Positions 1-7,293 of a DNA stretch of 12,537 nucleotides are shown here, piece after piece; within the stretch, counting starts at the first letter, position 1, and each line of letters begins with the position of its first letter. This DNA comes from an archaeon (lineage in GTDB: Archaea; Iainarchaeota; Iainarchaeia; Iainarchaeales; CSSED10-239), in NCBI GenBank assembly GCA_023230325.1, contig JALNXN010000017.1, forward strand, positions 1 through 12,537. Reading direction: 5' to 3'. A program made the position numbers and the translations under genes. The notes under the pieces were generated by a model. It searched no databases. It was not told the origin of the DNA and saw nothing but the letters and a program-made list of their open reading frames with translations.

Positions 1-438
1 TTAGTACAAGAACTATCAAGAGAACCAACCGCAGAAGAAATCGGTGAAAAGATGGAAATCACCGCTGAAAAGGTTCAACAAATTCAAAAGATATCTCAAG
101 AGCCAATCTCCTTAGAAGCACCAGTTGGTGAAGAAGAAGATTCATCATTAGGTGATTTTATTAGTGATCCTAACGCTTTAGATCCTTATCAATACTTTAT
201 TAATCAAGCACTTAAAAAGGCAATAGACGATATTTTAAAAACTTTAACAGACAGAGAAGAAAAAGTGCTAAGGCTGAGATATGGGCTTCTTGATGGGAAA
301 ACCTACACATTAGAAGAGGTTGGAAGAGAGTTCGGGGTAACAAGAGAAAGAATTAGACAAATTGAAGGAAAAGCACTTAGAAAGCTAAGACAACCTTCAA
401 GAAAGAAAAAGCTAAAAGATTTTAACTTAAATAGATAA
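1..438 (+). CDS. rpoD: RNA polymerase primary sigma factor, C-terminal part (5' truncated by window)
   Basis: The reading frame is open from base 1, so the start lies outside the window and 145 C-terminal residues are visible. They cover the end of region 3 ([14 protein letters not shown]) and all of region 4. Region 4 includes the linker [14 protein letters not shown], the region 4.1 motif [15 protein letters not shown], and the region 4.2 helix-turn-helix from about visible residue 101 ([20 protein letters not shown]), which contacts the -35 element. This is the vegetative sigma-70/sigma-A factor that directs RNA polymerase to housekeeping promoters. The sequence resembles Bacillota and Mollicutes RpoD. 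An ATG at position 52 is internal, not the real start. The gene ends in TAA, followed by a terminator-like hairpin. It marks the chromosomal side of the CRISPR region. Confidence 0.97.
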   Translation, partial: LVQELSREPTAEEIGEKMEITAEKVQQIQKISQEPISLEAPVGEEEDSSLGDFISDPNALDPYQYFINQALKKAIDDILKTLTDREEKVLRLRYGLLDGKTYTLEEVGREFGVTRERIRQIEGKALRKLRQPSRKKKLKDFNLNR

Positions 439-441
439 TGG

Positions 442-490
442 CAAAACAATTTTAAGAAACTTAAAATCAAACGTAAAATTATTTTGTTTT
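442..490 (+). terminator. Candidate intrinsic terminator after rpoD
   Basis: Arms at 442-454 (CAAAACAATTTTA) and 474-486 (TAAAATTATTTTG) pair at 12 of 13 positions around a 19-nt loop. TTTT follows at 487-490. The stem is almost all A-T, so it is weak for a classical terminator, but its position just after the rpoD stop and the T-run fit one. It overlaps the leader of the next gene. Confidence 0.4.
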
Positions 491-504
491 AGAGGTGACA
501 AACT

Positions 505-993
505 ATGAAGATGTTAGTAAAAGAAGTTCCAATAAAAGACATTAATGAAGTTATTGATTTATTTGATTACTGTATAAATAACGCAAACGGTCTTGCTTCT
601 CCTTATGATGATGGAGAAATTGAAAACTATTTAAAAACTAAAAGACTATATGGAGCATATTATTATGAAAAACTAATAGGTGTGGGTGCGTTATTAGACA
701 TAAATTATGATCCAATTCCAATTGAGAAAGTATTTTTAAGAATTATCCATAAAAAGACCGCCATGTTGGTAAGATATTTTGTTTATCCTAAGTACCGAAA
801 TTTAGGTGTTATGACTAAGATACAAGACCGATTAATAAATTTAGCAAATCAATTTAAATATGAAGTCGTTATTGCTAATGCTTTTTCTCACAATATAGCT
901 AGTATTAAAGTGATAGAAAAAAGATTAAAACTATCTTATAACTTAAATGTTTTAGGAGACGACACATTAATTTTTATGTTAGATTTGGAATGA
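505..993 (+). CDS. GNAT-family N-acetyltransferase
   Basis: This 162-residue protein has the size and layout of a single GNAT domain, which transfers an acetyl group from acetyl-CoA to an amine. The segment VRYFVYPKYRNLGVMTKIQD matches the beta4/alpha3 pyrophosphate-binding region: P95, Y97, then R98-x-x-G101 (the usual second Gly/Ala is a Met here). Later, NAFSHNIASIKVIEKRLKL, with N130 and S133, matches the C-terminal motif common in these enzymes. The start is supported by GAGGTGA seven bases upstream of the ATG. The gene ends in TGA, which supports the standard genetic code. The substrate cannot be told. It is co-directional with rpoD but separated from it by the hairpin. Confidence 0.75.
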   Translation: MKMLVKEVPIKDINEVIDLFDYCINNANGLASPYDDGEIENYLKTKRLYGAYYYEKLIGVGALLDINYDPIPIEKVFLRIIHKKTAMLVRYFVYPKYRNLGVMTKIQDRLINLANQFKYEVVIANAFSHNIASIKVIEKRLKLSYNLNVLGDDTLIFMLDLE

Positions 994-1029
994 AAAGTGA
1001 TTAACAATTTAAATTAACAGATCAATTAT

Positions 1030-1046
1030 TAAATGAATTTCATTTA
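1030..1046. repeat. 17-bp palindrome upstream of the gene at 1064
   Basis: Arms TAAATGAA (1030-1037) and TTCATTTA (1039-1046) pair perfectly around a single T. The site ends two bases before the AAGGAGG ribosome binding site of the next gene. It could be an operator or a small hairpin affecting translation. In such AT-rich DNA chance is also possible. Confidence 0.3.
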
Positions 1047-1063
1047 TAAGGAGGAAAAATAAA

Positions 1064-1510
1064 ATGAAAAATAATAATACTAATAGAAACAGATTTAAAA
1101 CAACAAAAAATGAAGATATAATTAGAATTTTATATAAGATTAGAAATGATAGCAATAATAAATTTTTTATTGAGACATGTTTTTTCTTATTAAAATTAAG
1201 TAACATTTCTCAAAGGAATTTGAATATTTTAGCTAACCTTAGAGAGACAAACAGAACAATTGCAAAAAATCACAAGTTCTCTTTCCCAATTTTAAAAGAA
1301 GTTAATGTTAATGAGATGATTACAAGAGATCAAACCTATATAAAAGGAAAAAAAAGATATTACGATGAAAAACATTTTTATAAAGATAGAGCTTTTTTGT
1401 TATCGAATGATTGGTATTATCCAGGTGAGGGGAAGATTGGAACTAAAGATACTAAGACACCCTTGCTTGATTGGATTGTGAAAATAGTAAACTTTAGCGA
1501 CAAATTATAA
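1064..1510 (+). CDS. Hypothetical protein, unrecognised small basic protein
   Basis: I do not recognise this 148-residue protein. It has a strong ribosome binding site (AAGGAGG at 1048-1054, nine bases before the ATG) and is therefore likely a real gene. It is rich in Lys and Asn with a basic N-terminus (NRNRFKTTKNED), a middle section likely to be helical (IETCFFLLKLSNISQRNLNI), and an aromatic C-terminal part with NDWYYPGEGKIGT and TPLLDWIVKI. No signal peptide, clear membrane segment, zinc site or nuclease motif is visible. It lies between a GNAT gene and the decayed cas2/leader/array block, and stops about 50 bases before recognisable cas2 remnant. It could be a CRISPR-associated accessory gene, a mobile-element passenger or a lineage-specific chromosomal gene. 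Nothing in the sequence decides between these. Confidence 0.6.
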   Translation: MKNNNTNRNRFKTTKNEDIIRILYKIRNDSNNKFFIETCFFLLKLSNISQRNLNILANLRETNRTIAKNHKFSFPILKEVNVNEMITRDQTYIKGKKRYYDEKHFYKDRAFLLSNDWYYPGEGKIGTKDTKTPLLDWIVKIVNFSDKL

Positions 1511-1558
1511 AGTATACTTTTTTAGAGCTTAAACAATATTTTTTATTTATAAATTGAC

Positions 1559-1752
1559 AGTGGTTATAAAAATAAAAGAGTTTAAACATCAATATAATTC
1601 ATAAAGCCTTCATTTAATGAATTAATAATAAAATTTAAAAAGAAACTTTAGAAAAGTTTGATTTCTTGTTTATAATTGAAATTAAAAACAAACACAATGC
1701 AAAGACGAAATATTACAAAAACAAACAATTTTTGGACAATATAATATGTTAA
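1559..1752 (+). pseudogene. cas2: Decayed cas2 copy (3' two-thirds)
   Basis: This matches cas2 codons about 21-92 (12077-12295). The end is almost identical: the codons for NKHNAKT and KQFLDNIIC plus the TAA stop at 1750-1752 are kept. Damage seen by hand alignment: loss of one codon near 1573; an in-frame TAA soon after (GTT-TAA near 1580); a 21-nt deletion near 1600; and a one-base deletion near 1622-1634 that shifts frame and creates TAG. The part from about 1604 is firm. The part 1559-1603 is a weaker alignment. Residual similarity to the 5' end of cas2 may run back to about 1510 but is too faint to claim. The remnant sits in front of a leader exactly as the intact cas2 does, so this upstream array once had its own cas2. 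Confidence 0.8.
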
Positions 1753-1972
1753 ATTGAAGTCGACAAGCTTGTTTTAGGGCTTGTTTAAGTAAAACAAAAG
1801 AAAATAGACGATAAAAAAATTTTAAAAACAAAAAAAGCTAGGGGTCGACAGGAACTTTCCTATAAAAAAGATGTAAAAAACGAAAAATGTGATAAAATAA
1901 AGTGTATTCCTACAAAAAAGATGCAAAAAAGAGGGGAATTAACTATTTAAAGTCACCATATTGGATGGATAC
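1601..1972 (+). repeat. Upstream copy of the duplicated cas2-tail/leader/first-repeat block
   Basis: This segment is homologous to 12143-12517 in the same orientation, covering the last half of cas2, the whole leader and the first CRISPR repeat. By hand count the leader part is about 88% identical, with few indels. The two copies flank the entire cas operon as long direct repeats. Confidence 0.85.
1753..1944 (+). promoter_or_regulatory. CRISPR leader of array 1
   Basis: A 192-bp AT-rich non-coding stretch lies between the cas2 remnant and the first repeat, and nearly the same sequence precedes array 2. Conserved elements are the palindrome ACAAGCTTGT, a fully identical 38-bp block (1843-1880) with the inverted repeat AGGAA-CT-TTCCT, and two near-identical A-rich boxes (1859-1880 and 1909-1930, core AAAAAAGATGYAAAAAA) spaced 50 bp apart. 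An extended -10-like TGTGATAAAAT occurs at 1888-1898 without a good -35. It should hold the pre-crRNA promoter and the sequences that direct spacer insertion next to repeat 1. Conservation here despite cas2 decay suggests the leader is still used. Confidence 0.75.
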
Positions 1973-3323
1973 ATCGTGGTTTTCTACAATTTTTACTACT
2001 ACATCTTTATTTAAAGTCACCATATTGGATGGATACGCCGTTGTAAAAAAAATCTGTTTTTTCATTTTGATAATTTAAAGTCACCATATTGGATGGATAC
2101 AGAGTTATTAACTGCCTTAAAGACAGGGCATATTAATTTAAAGTCACCATATTGGATGGATACCTTGTAGCGTGTGTTAATAACACGCCTTTTTGATTCA
2201 TTTAAAGTCACCATATTGGATGGATACGTGATACTTTTTTCATTTTTTGTTAAGTTCATTTTTATTTAAAGTCACCATATTGGATGGATACTCAATACGT
2301 TTTTTAAATTGTGCATTATAAAGCGTGATTTAAAGTCACCATATTGGATGGATACATGTAATTAAATATCGTAATGATTCTACATCTAAATTATTTAAAG
2401 TCACCATATTGGATGGATACCATTAAGAAAACAACTACTTTCAATATCTTTTTGTAATTTAAAGTCACCATATTGGATGGATACTATTAACGTTTCTTGT
2501 AGTCATTCCAATATATACAAAATTTAAAGTCACCATATTGGATGGATACTGATCTATACTTATATTTAGAAGGAAGTAAGTTTTATTTAAAGTCACCATA
2601 TTGGATGGATACAATGTGGTTTGGTAATCTTAACTCCAGTTCATATATAATTTAAAGTCACCATATTGGATGGATACTAATAATTAAATGTGATAACAAC
2701 TCATCAATTTTATTATTTAAAGTCACCATATTGGATGGATACTTTTTCCTACTAGCGTAACATCACCTATTTTAACTTCTATTTAAAGTCACCATATTGG
2801 ATGGATACTCTTTTTGCGAAAAATTATATTCTACTTGTTTTTGTTATTTAAAGTCACCATATTGGATGGATACGTAGCATACACACAGCAAGAAATCCCC
2901 TGTCAATACGGTTTAAAGTCACCATATTGGATGGATACCCACTCTCTCTTGTCCTTCTATAAACACTTATAACCGTTTAAAGTCACCATATTGGATGGAT
3001 ACAGTTTTTTAGCGTTGCAAAATCGCTATACCTTTTCTTGTTTAAAGTCACCATATTGGATGGATACTCTAAATTATAACCGTTTTCTAAATACCAATTT
3101 AAATTTAAAGTCACCATATTGGATGGATACTCAATAATTCTTAATTTTGAAGCGTGTATATAAACATTTAAAGTCACCATATTGGATGGATACTTAATCT
3201 CATCACGGATTTTACGATAACCAGTACCGCGTTTAAAGTCACCATATTGGATGGATACGAAATTATTGGTTTTATACGAATGGGGTCTATAAGTTGTTTA
3301 AAGTCAGCATATTGGATGAATGT
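1945..3323 (+). CRISPR. CRISPR array 1, 22 repeats and 21 spacers (type III-A)
   Basis: The repeat is 28 bp, beginning RTTTAAAGTC and ending GGATGGATAC. Repeats start at 1945, 2009, 2073, 2136, 2200, 2264, 2328, 2393, 2457, 2522, 2585, 2650, 2715, 2781, 2846, 2911, 2975, 3040, 3103, 3166, 3231 and 3296. All are identical after the first base except the last (3296-3323), which has four changes and marks the trailer end. Spacers are 35-38 bp, all different by eye. The first base is A in repeats 1-15, 19 and 20, and G in 16-18, 21 and 22. The leader is on the left, so transcription is rightward and crRNAs should carry the 8-nt tag ATGGATAC. A small CCA-TAT-TGG hairpin in the repeat ends exactly where that tag begins, fitting Cas6 cleavage there. 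Confidence 0.98.
2170..2194 (+). terminator. Terminator-like hairpin inside spacer 4
   Basis: Within spacer 4 (2164-2199), GCGTGT (2170-2175) pairs with ACACGC (2183-2188) around a 7-nt loop. An alternative fold with a GTGTT/AACAC core and a 3-nt loop is also possible. Five Ts follow at 2190-2194. This is the form of an intrinsic terminator on the array's transcribed strand. It was probably taken from an intergenic terminator in the invader. Whether it stops the array transcript is not known. Confidence 0.5.
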
Positions 3324-3459
3324 TATGGCTGTTATAATATTTGGTATAATGGATTTTTTGTTTACTGTTTGTTGTCGGCTAAGAAATTTAAGCAAAATAA
3401 TCGTAAAAACAAATTAAAATAATTACATGAAATTACATAAATGGAATAATTTTATTTAA

Positions 3460-3471
3460 TACATTAATGTA
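3460..3471. promoter_or_regulatory. 12-bp perfect palindrome upstream of the cas promoter
   Basis: TACATTAATGTA reads the same on both strands and lies 24 bp upstream of the -35 box of the cas operon promoter. Just upstream is a direct repeat of AATTACAT (3421-3428 and 3431-3438). The 3324-3495 stretch holds no gene that I can see. The palindrome could be a regulator binding site, but this is a guess from position. Confidence 0.25.
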
Positions 3472-3495
3472 GATTTGAACGAAATAATCTTTGGT

Positions 3496-3524
3496 TTGCA
3501 ATTATTTTATTTATTATGTATAAT
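3496..3524 (+). promoter_or_regulatory. Predicted sigma-A promoter of the cas operon
   Basis: TTGCAA (3496-3501) and a perfect TATAAT (3519-3524) are separated by 17 bp. The predicted start of transcription near 3531 leaves a 5' leader of about 25 bases before csm6, including the GGGGAG ribosome binding site (3545-3550). The nine genes downstream have no gap large enough for another obvious promoter, so this likely drives the whole operon. Read-through from array 1 may also contribute. Confidence 0.6.
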
Positions 3525-3555
3525 AAAATTATATAATTAGTGATGGGGAGTAAAA

Positions 3556-4905
3556 ATGTCTATTTTAATAAGCTTTGTTGGAAATCACGATCCAATTGGT
3601 AATGAACAAGATGGGCCTGTTTTGCATATAATCAGGCATTATAATCCTAAAAAGGTTTATTTATTATTGAGTGATCGAATGGATAATGAGATTACTAAAA
3701 TAAATATGATTAATGGAATCAATAGTGTAATCAAAAACAAAAAAAGCGGTGAAGAAATAGTGGAGTTTGTAAGTTTGAATGTTGCAAACCCAGCTATGTT
3801 TACCGATTTTTCTTTATCAGAAGTAATTAATAAAATAGTTGATAAGCACGATAAGGGAAACATCATTTATAATATTTCGTCTGGGACGCCTCAGATGCAA
3901 TCAGCGTTAATTTTAGACCTTGTCTTATATAACCGAAAAGGTCTTTTTTTACAAGTTTCTAGTCCTTATCCTAATCAAAAACCGATTAATTTAATTCCTT
4001 TAGTTGATTTTGAAAATAATTTAGATATTTTAGATGAAGCTAAAAACAGAATTAATAAATCACAAATTTATTCTTTTAAAATTAATCAAATTAAAAACGA
4101 ATTAATTAATAAAACAAAGGCTTATAGTTATAAATTTCTTTTTGAATTAATAAATGAATATAAAGAAACATATTTAAAGAATCATTCAAAGTTAATCAGT
4201 TTAATAGAGTATGCTTATAATTGTGATGTTTTAAATGAAATACCAAATCAAGTTGTAAATAAAATTATAGTAGACGATAAAAGGTTGTGCCGTTTTACTA
4301 GATATAATAGAAATGATTTAGCGACGGTTAGTATTATTATTAATTATTATTTAGCATTAGAAAACGAGCTTAAAAGAGGACATTTTATTGATGTGATGCT
4401 TAGAACAAAACCACTATTTTATGAATTATTAAAGCATCTTTTATTATATGGACTTGAAGCAAACAAAATAAATATTAATGAAAAACCTTGGAGGAGATTA
4501 AATAGATATAACAAATTAAATATAAATGAAATTAAAGAATATGATCGAAATTTACTTGGTCTTGAAACTATAAAACAGATAAATTGGGAATTGATGTTAG
4601 ATACAAGACATTTAATCGACTTGTTAAATTATTATGGGCTAACGGAATTTAAGAAAGAAATTGCAATAATTCGAGATAAAGAAGAAGAAATTAGAAATAA
4701 ATTAGCTCACGATATAAAAAACAACATCAAAAATAAAGAAGTTAAATTGGCTGCGGAAACCACTTTTAAAAACTTAACAACAATCATTAAAGCAACATTT
4801 AAAAATTTTAGTAATGACATTAATTACAACTTTTTTAATGATTTAAATGATTTAATAATTAAAAAGATAAAAAATATAACAGAAAAGGAGGATGAGAATG
4901 GATAA
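3556..4905 (+). CDS. csm6: Csm6, CARF-HEPN ribonuclease activated by cyclic oligoadenylate
   Basis: This 449-residue protein has the Csm6 length and layout. The N-terminal Rossmann-like CARF domain starts ILISFVGNHDPIG and carries the family motif NISSGTPQMQ (S108-Q115), part of the ring-ligand pocket. A long helical region leads to the C-terminal HEPN domain with the RNase motif RNKLAH (R380-x4-H385), so the active site is intact. In this family, cyclic oligoadenylate made by Cas10 binds the CARF dimer and turns on non-specific RNA cleavage in the cytoplasm. Ring size cannot be read from the sequence. The start is supported by GGGGAG five bases upstream. It is the first gene of the operon, which is less usual than its common place after csm5. 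It overlaps csm1 by 8 bases. Confidence 0.92.
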   Translation: MSILISFVGNHDPIGNEQDGPVLHIIRHYNPKKVYLLLSDRMDNEITKINMINGINSVIKNKKSGEEIVEFVSLNVANPAMFTDFSLSEVINKIVDKHDKGNIIYNISSGTPQMQSALILDLVLYNRKGLFLQVSSPYPNQKPINLIPLVDFENNLDILDEAKNRINKSQIYSFKINQIKNELINKTKAYSYKFLFELINEYKETYLKNHSKLISLIEYAYNCDVLNEIPNQVVNKIIVDDKRLCRFTRYNRNDLATVSIIINYYLALENELKRGHFIDVMLRTKPLFYELLKHLLLYGLEANKININEKPWRRLNRYNKLNINEIKEYDRNLLGLETIKQINWELMLDTRHLIDLLNYYGLTEFKKEIAIIRDKEEEIRNKLAHDIKNNIKNKEVKLAAETTFKNLTTIIKATFKNFSNDINYNFFNDLNDLIIKKIKNITEKEDENG

Positions 4906-7279
4906 AAACAAACACAAATTAATAATTGGTTCGCTTTTGCACGATATCGGTAAAATTAATTATCGCGCATTAGATTTAAAAATGATTAAATCACATTCTA
5001 TTGCTGGTTTTGAGTGGCTTAAAAATATTGATGATAACATCTTTGATCTTAGTAACATTGGAAGTATGATAAAACATCATCATTTTAATAAAATGCCTGA
5101 TTACGGCAAGGGTATGAAGGCAGATGATTTAGCATTTATCACTTCAATAGCCGATCATATATCCGCTGGTGGCGATAGACGTCAAAAGGAAGATTTTTCA
5201 GACGTTGATTTTCAAGAAAGTCAAACAAAGATATCATTAGAATCAGTTTTTTCTAATATTAACCCTAAGAGCAAAGCACATTTTGGTTATAAAGTGACCG
5301 ATTTAGGCATTAGTAAAGAGATAATATATCCTCTTGAAAATCAAAAGATTGAAGATAGTGATTATAATCAAGTTTTAATTAGGTTAGGTAATTTATTTAC
5401 TAATAAAGATTTATTTGTAGATGAAAAGAATATTAACTCGTTAGTATCGATTATTAAAACTTTATTTAAATATTTACCAAGCGACACTAGATATCAAATG
5501 AAAAACGATATTTCTCTTGCTGAACACTCATTAACAACGGCAGCGTTCGCTAGTTGTTTATATGACTATTTTCAAGAACAAAAGCTAACCAACTATTATG
5601 ATTTATGGAAAAATGAAAAAAAGCTTTTTTCTCAAAAGACATTTTTATTTACATCTTTTGATTTTTCAGGAATACAAAAGTTTGTTTTTGATATTCCTGT
5701 AGAAGGAGCTTTAAGAAATTTAAGAGTAAGAAGTTTCTATTTAGAAATGATGGGAGAAATCTTAGTTGATCAAATTTTAGCGAGCCTTGAACTGTCGAGG
5801 GCGAATGTTATTTATGTAGGTGGAGGGCATGGATATTTAATGCTACCAAACACTAAAAAAGCAAAAGAAGAGTTTAATAAAATAATTAGCGGGTTTAATG
5901 AATTTTTATTAACTGAGTACGATTATAATTTATATTTAACAAAATCTTTAGTAGAAGTTAGTGCTGATGAGTTAATTAGTATGAAAAACGGTGAGTTTAC
6001 TGATGATTTTAGTAAAGTAATGATGGAAACATTTAAACAAACATCTTTAGAAAAACAAAATAAATATAATTTTGATATTTTAAACAAATTAAATAAAAGG
6101 ACTCATAAACAAAACGAAAGAGAATGCAGTGTTTGTGGGAAAACAGCTAAATTAAGTAAAAAAGATGGTTTGGATACTTGCGAGTCTTGTCTTCAGTTTA
6201 ATTTGTTTTCAAGTATTTTGGTTAAAGAAGAAAACAAATATTTTGTTTTAACAAAAGATCAATTTAAAGAAAAAGAAGGTTTAACATTTCCTTATTTAGA
6301 TAATAAGGCCTCTTTATATGCTTTTAATGAAAAAGAGTTTAAAAAAACAATTGAAAACAATGACATTATTTTTAGTTATATTAAAAACGATTTTAAAGTA
6401 TTTGAAAAACACTCTACAAATATTTTTATTGCTGATTATTTTGTTAAAGATAAATATAATAACCAATTAGCTATTGATAAGATTGTGGAGTTAGAGGAAA
6501 AAGGAATTAAAAGAATTGCTGTTATGAAATTAGATGTAGATAGTTTGGGGGAAGTTTTTAAAAGCGGCTTTGATAAAAAGTTATATACGATTAGTAGAAT
6601 GACATCATTATCTAATCATCTATCGCTTTATTTTAAGTATTATCTTAATAAACTATTGGAAAACCTTAATATTACAGTAATCTTTTCAGGAGGCGATGAT
6701 GCCTTTTTGTTTGGTACTTTTAAAGATATTTTAGATTTTAGTAAGGTGATTTATGAGAGTTTTAAAAAATACACATTAGGAAAATTAACTTTCTCAGCGA
6801 GCATTGGCTTGTTTCCAGTAAAATACCCTATTTATAAGATTGCCGATTATATGGAAGATTTATTACTTAATTCTAAATCAGTTGCTGGTAAAAACTCTGT
6901 TACTATTTTTGAAGAAGGTAACACTTTTAATTGGAATAATTTCTTTAAGATTTTAGGTAACGAAAGTAGCAGTAATTATAAATTGATTAATGATGTTATG
7001 GAAAAGAAATTAATTTCAAATACGACACTTTATAACTATTTTTATAAAATATTAAAAGATTTAAAGGAAAACGAGCAAAGAAAAGTTCATCAATTAGCCT
7101 ACGTGCTAGGAAGAAGAAGAAAAGAACTTAGTAAAGAGTTAGAAAATGAAACAAATAATAAGTTATTTACGGAACTAACAAATAAGTTATTAAAAGCCGC
7201 TAATTATAAAAATAAAGAAACTAGAACTGAATTACTTTTAGCCATTCAAGTATATATGTATTTAAATAGAGAGAAATAA
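4898..7279 (+). CDS. cas10: Cas10/Csm1, effector large subunit with HD nuclease and cyclase
   Basis: The protein has 793 residues from the preferred ATG at 4898, which lies six bases after AAGGAGG (4885-4891). An in-frame ATG at 4892 touches that site and is less likely. Domains in order: the HD domain with LLHDIGK (H15-D16), H33, the HHH run at 60-62 and IADHISAGGDRR (86-95); palm 1 with DFSGIQKFVF (255-264) and the degenerate VGGGHGYLML (307-316); a zinc ribbon with C410, C413, C428 and C431; palm 2 with MKLDVDSLG (543-551) and the cyclase motif GGDD (598-601); and a helical C-terminal D4 domain. On target RNA binding, this family cuts single-stranded DNA (HD) and makes cyclic oligoadenylates from ATP (GGDD) to activate Csm6. 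Both sites look intact. It is the hallmark gene of type III-A. Confidence 0.96.
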   Translation: MDKNKHKLIIGSLLHDIGKINYRALDLKMIKSHSIAGFEWLKNIDDNIFDLSNIGSMIKHHHFNKMPDYGKGMKADDLAFITSIADHISAGGDRRQKEDFSDVDFQESQTKISLESVFSNINPKSKAHFGYKVTDLGISKEIIYPLENQKIEDSDYNQVLIRLGNLFTNKDLFVDEKNINSLVSIIKTLFKYLPSDTRYQMKNDISLAEHSLTTAAFASCLYDYFQEQKLTNYYDLWKNEKKLFSQKTFLFTSFDFSGIQKFVFDIPVEGALRNLRVRSFYLEMMGEILVDQILASLELSRANVIYVGGGHGYLMLPNTKKAKEEFNKIISGFNEFLLTEYDYNLYLTKSLVEVSADELISMKNGEFTDDFSKVMMETFKQTSLEKQNKYNFDILNKLNKRTHKQNERECSVCGKTAKLSKKDGLDTCESCLQFNLFSSILVKEENKYFVLTKDQFKEKEGLTFPYLDNKASLYAFNEKEFKKTIENNDIIFSYIKNDFKVFEKHSTNIFIADYFVKDKYNNQLAIDKIVELEEKGIKRIAVMKLDVDSLGEVFKSGFDKKLYTISRMTSLSNHLSLYFKYYLNKLLENLNITVIFSGGDDAFLFGTFKDILDFSKVIYESFKKYTLGKLTFSASIGLFPVKYPIYKIADYMEDLLLNSKSVAGKNSVTIFEEGNTFNWNNFFKILGNESSSNYKLINDVMEKKLISNTTLYNYFYKILKDLKENEQRKVHQLAYVLGRRRKELSKELENETNNKLFTELTNKLLKAANYKNKETRTELLLAIQVYMYLNREK

Positions 7280-7293
7280 GGAGGAATAATCTT

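Noticed and set aside
1009..1206. Minus-strand frame encoding a Leu/Ile-rich, membrane-like peptide
   Set aside because: It is antisense to the well-supported gene at 1064. Its hydrophobic look comes from reading A-rich coding DNA backwards.
1509..1523. AAAGTATACTTT followed by Ts as a terminator for the gene at 1064
   Set aside because: The palindrome has no room for a loop, so a stable RNA hairpin is unlikely.
1554..1559. Perfect TTGACA as a -35 box upstream of the cas2 remnant
   Set aside because: No -10 box lies at 16-18 bp; the nearest TATAAT (1593-1598) is 33 bp away.
1973..3295. Self-targeting or duplicated spacers within the window
   Set aside because: By eye no spacer matches another spacer or any gene here. 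A proper search on both strands would be needed to exclude partial matches.
3333..3350. Two TATAAT boxes just after the last repeat, as an extra promoter
   Set aside because: Neither has a recognisable -35 at proper spacing, and TATAAT-like strings are common in such AT-rich DNA. The 3496-3524 pair is much better.
2062..3395. Minus-strand open frames across array 1 encoding a repeated YPSNMVTLN-like peptide
   Set aside because: The repeated peptide is only the translation of the reverse complement of the CRISPR repeat. There is no ribosome binding site and the spacers give unrelated sequence between.
3657..3866. Minus-strand 69-residue frame inside csm6
   Set aside because: It lies entirely within csm6, whose family motifs are clear, and it has no initiation signal.
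4892..4897. ATG at 4892 as the start of csm1
   Set aside because: It touches the AAGGAGG ribosome binding site. The ATG at 4898 has the normal six-base spacing. The difference is only two residues.
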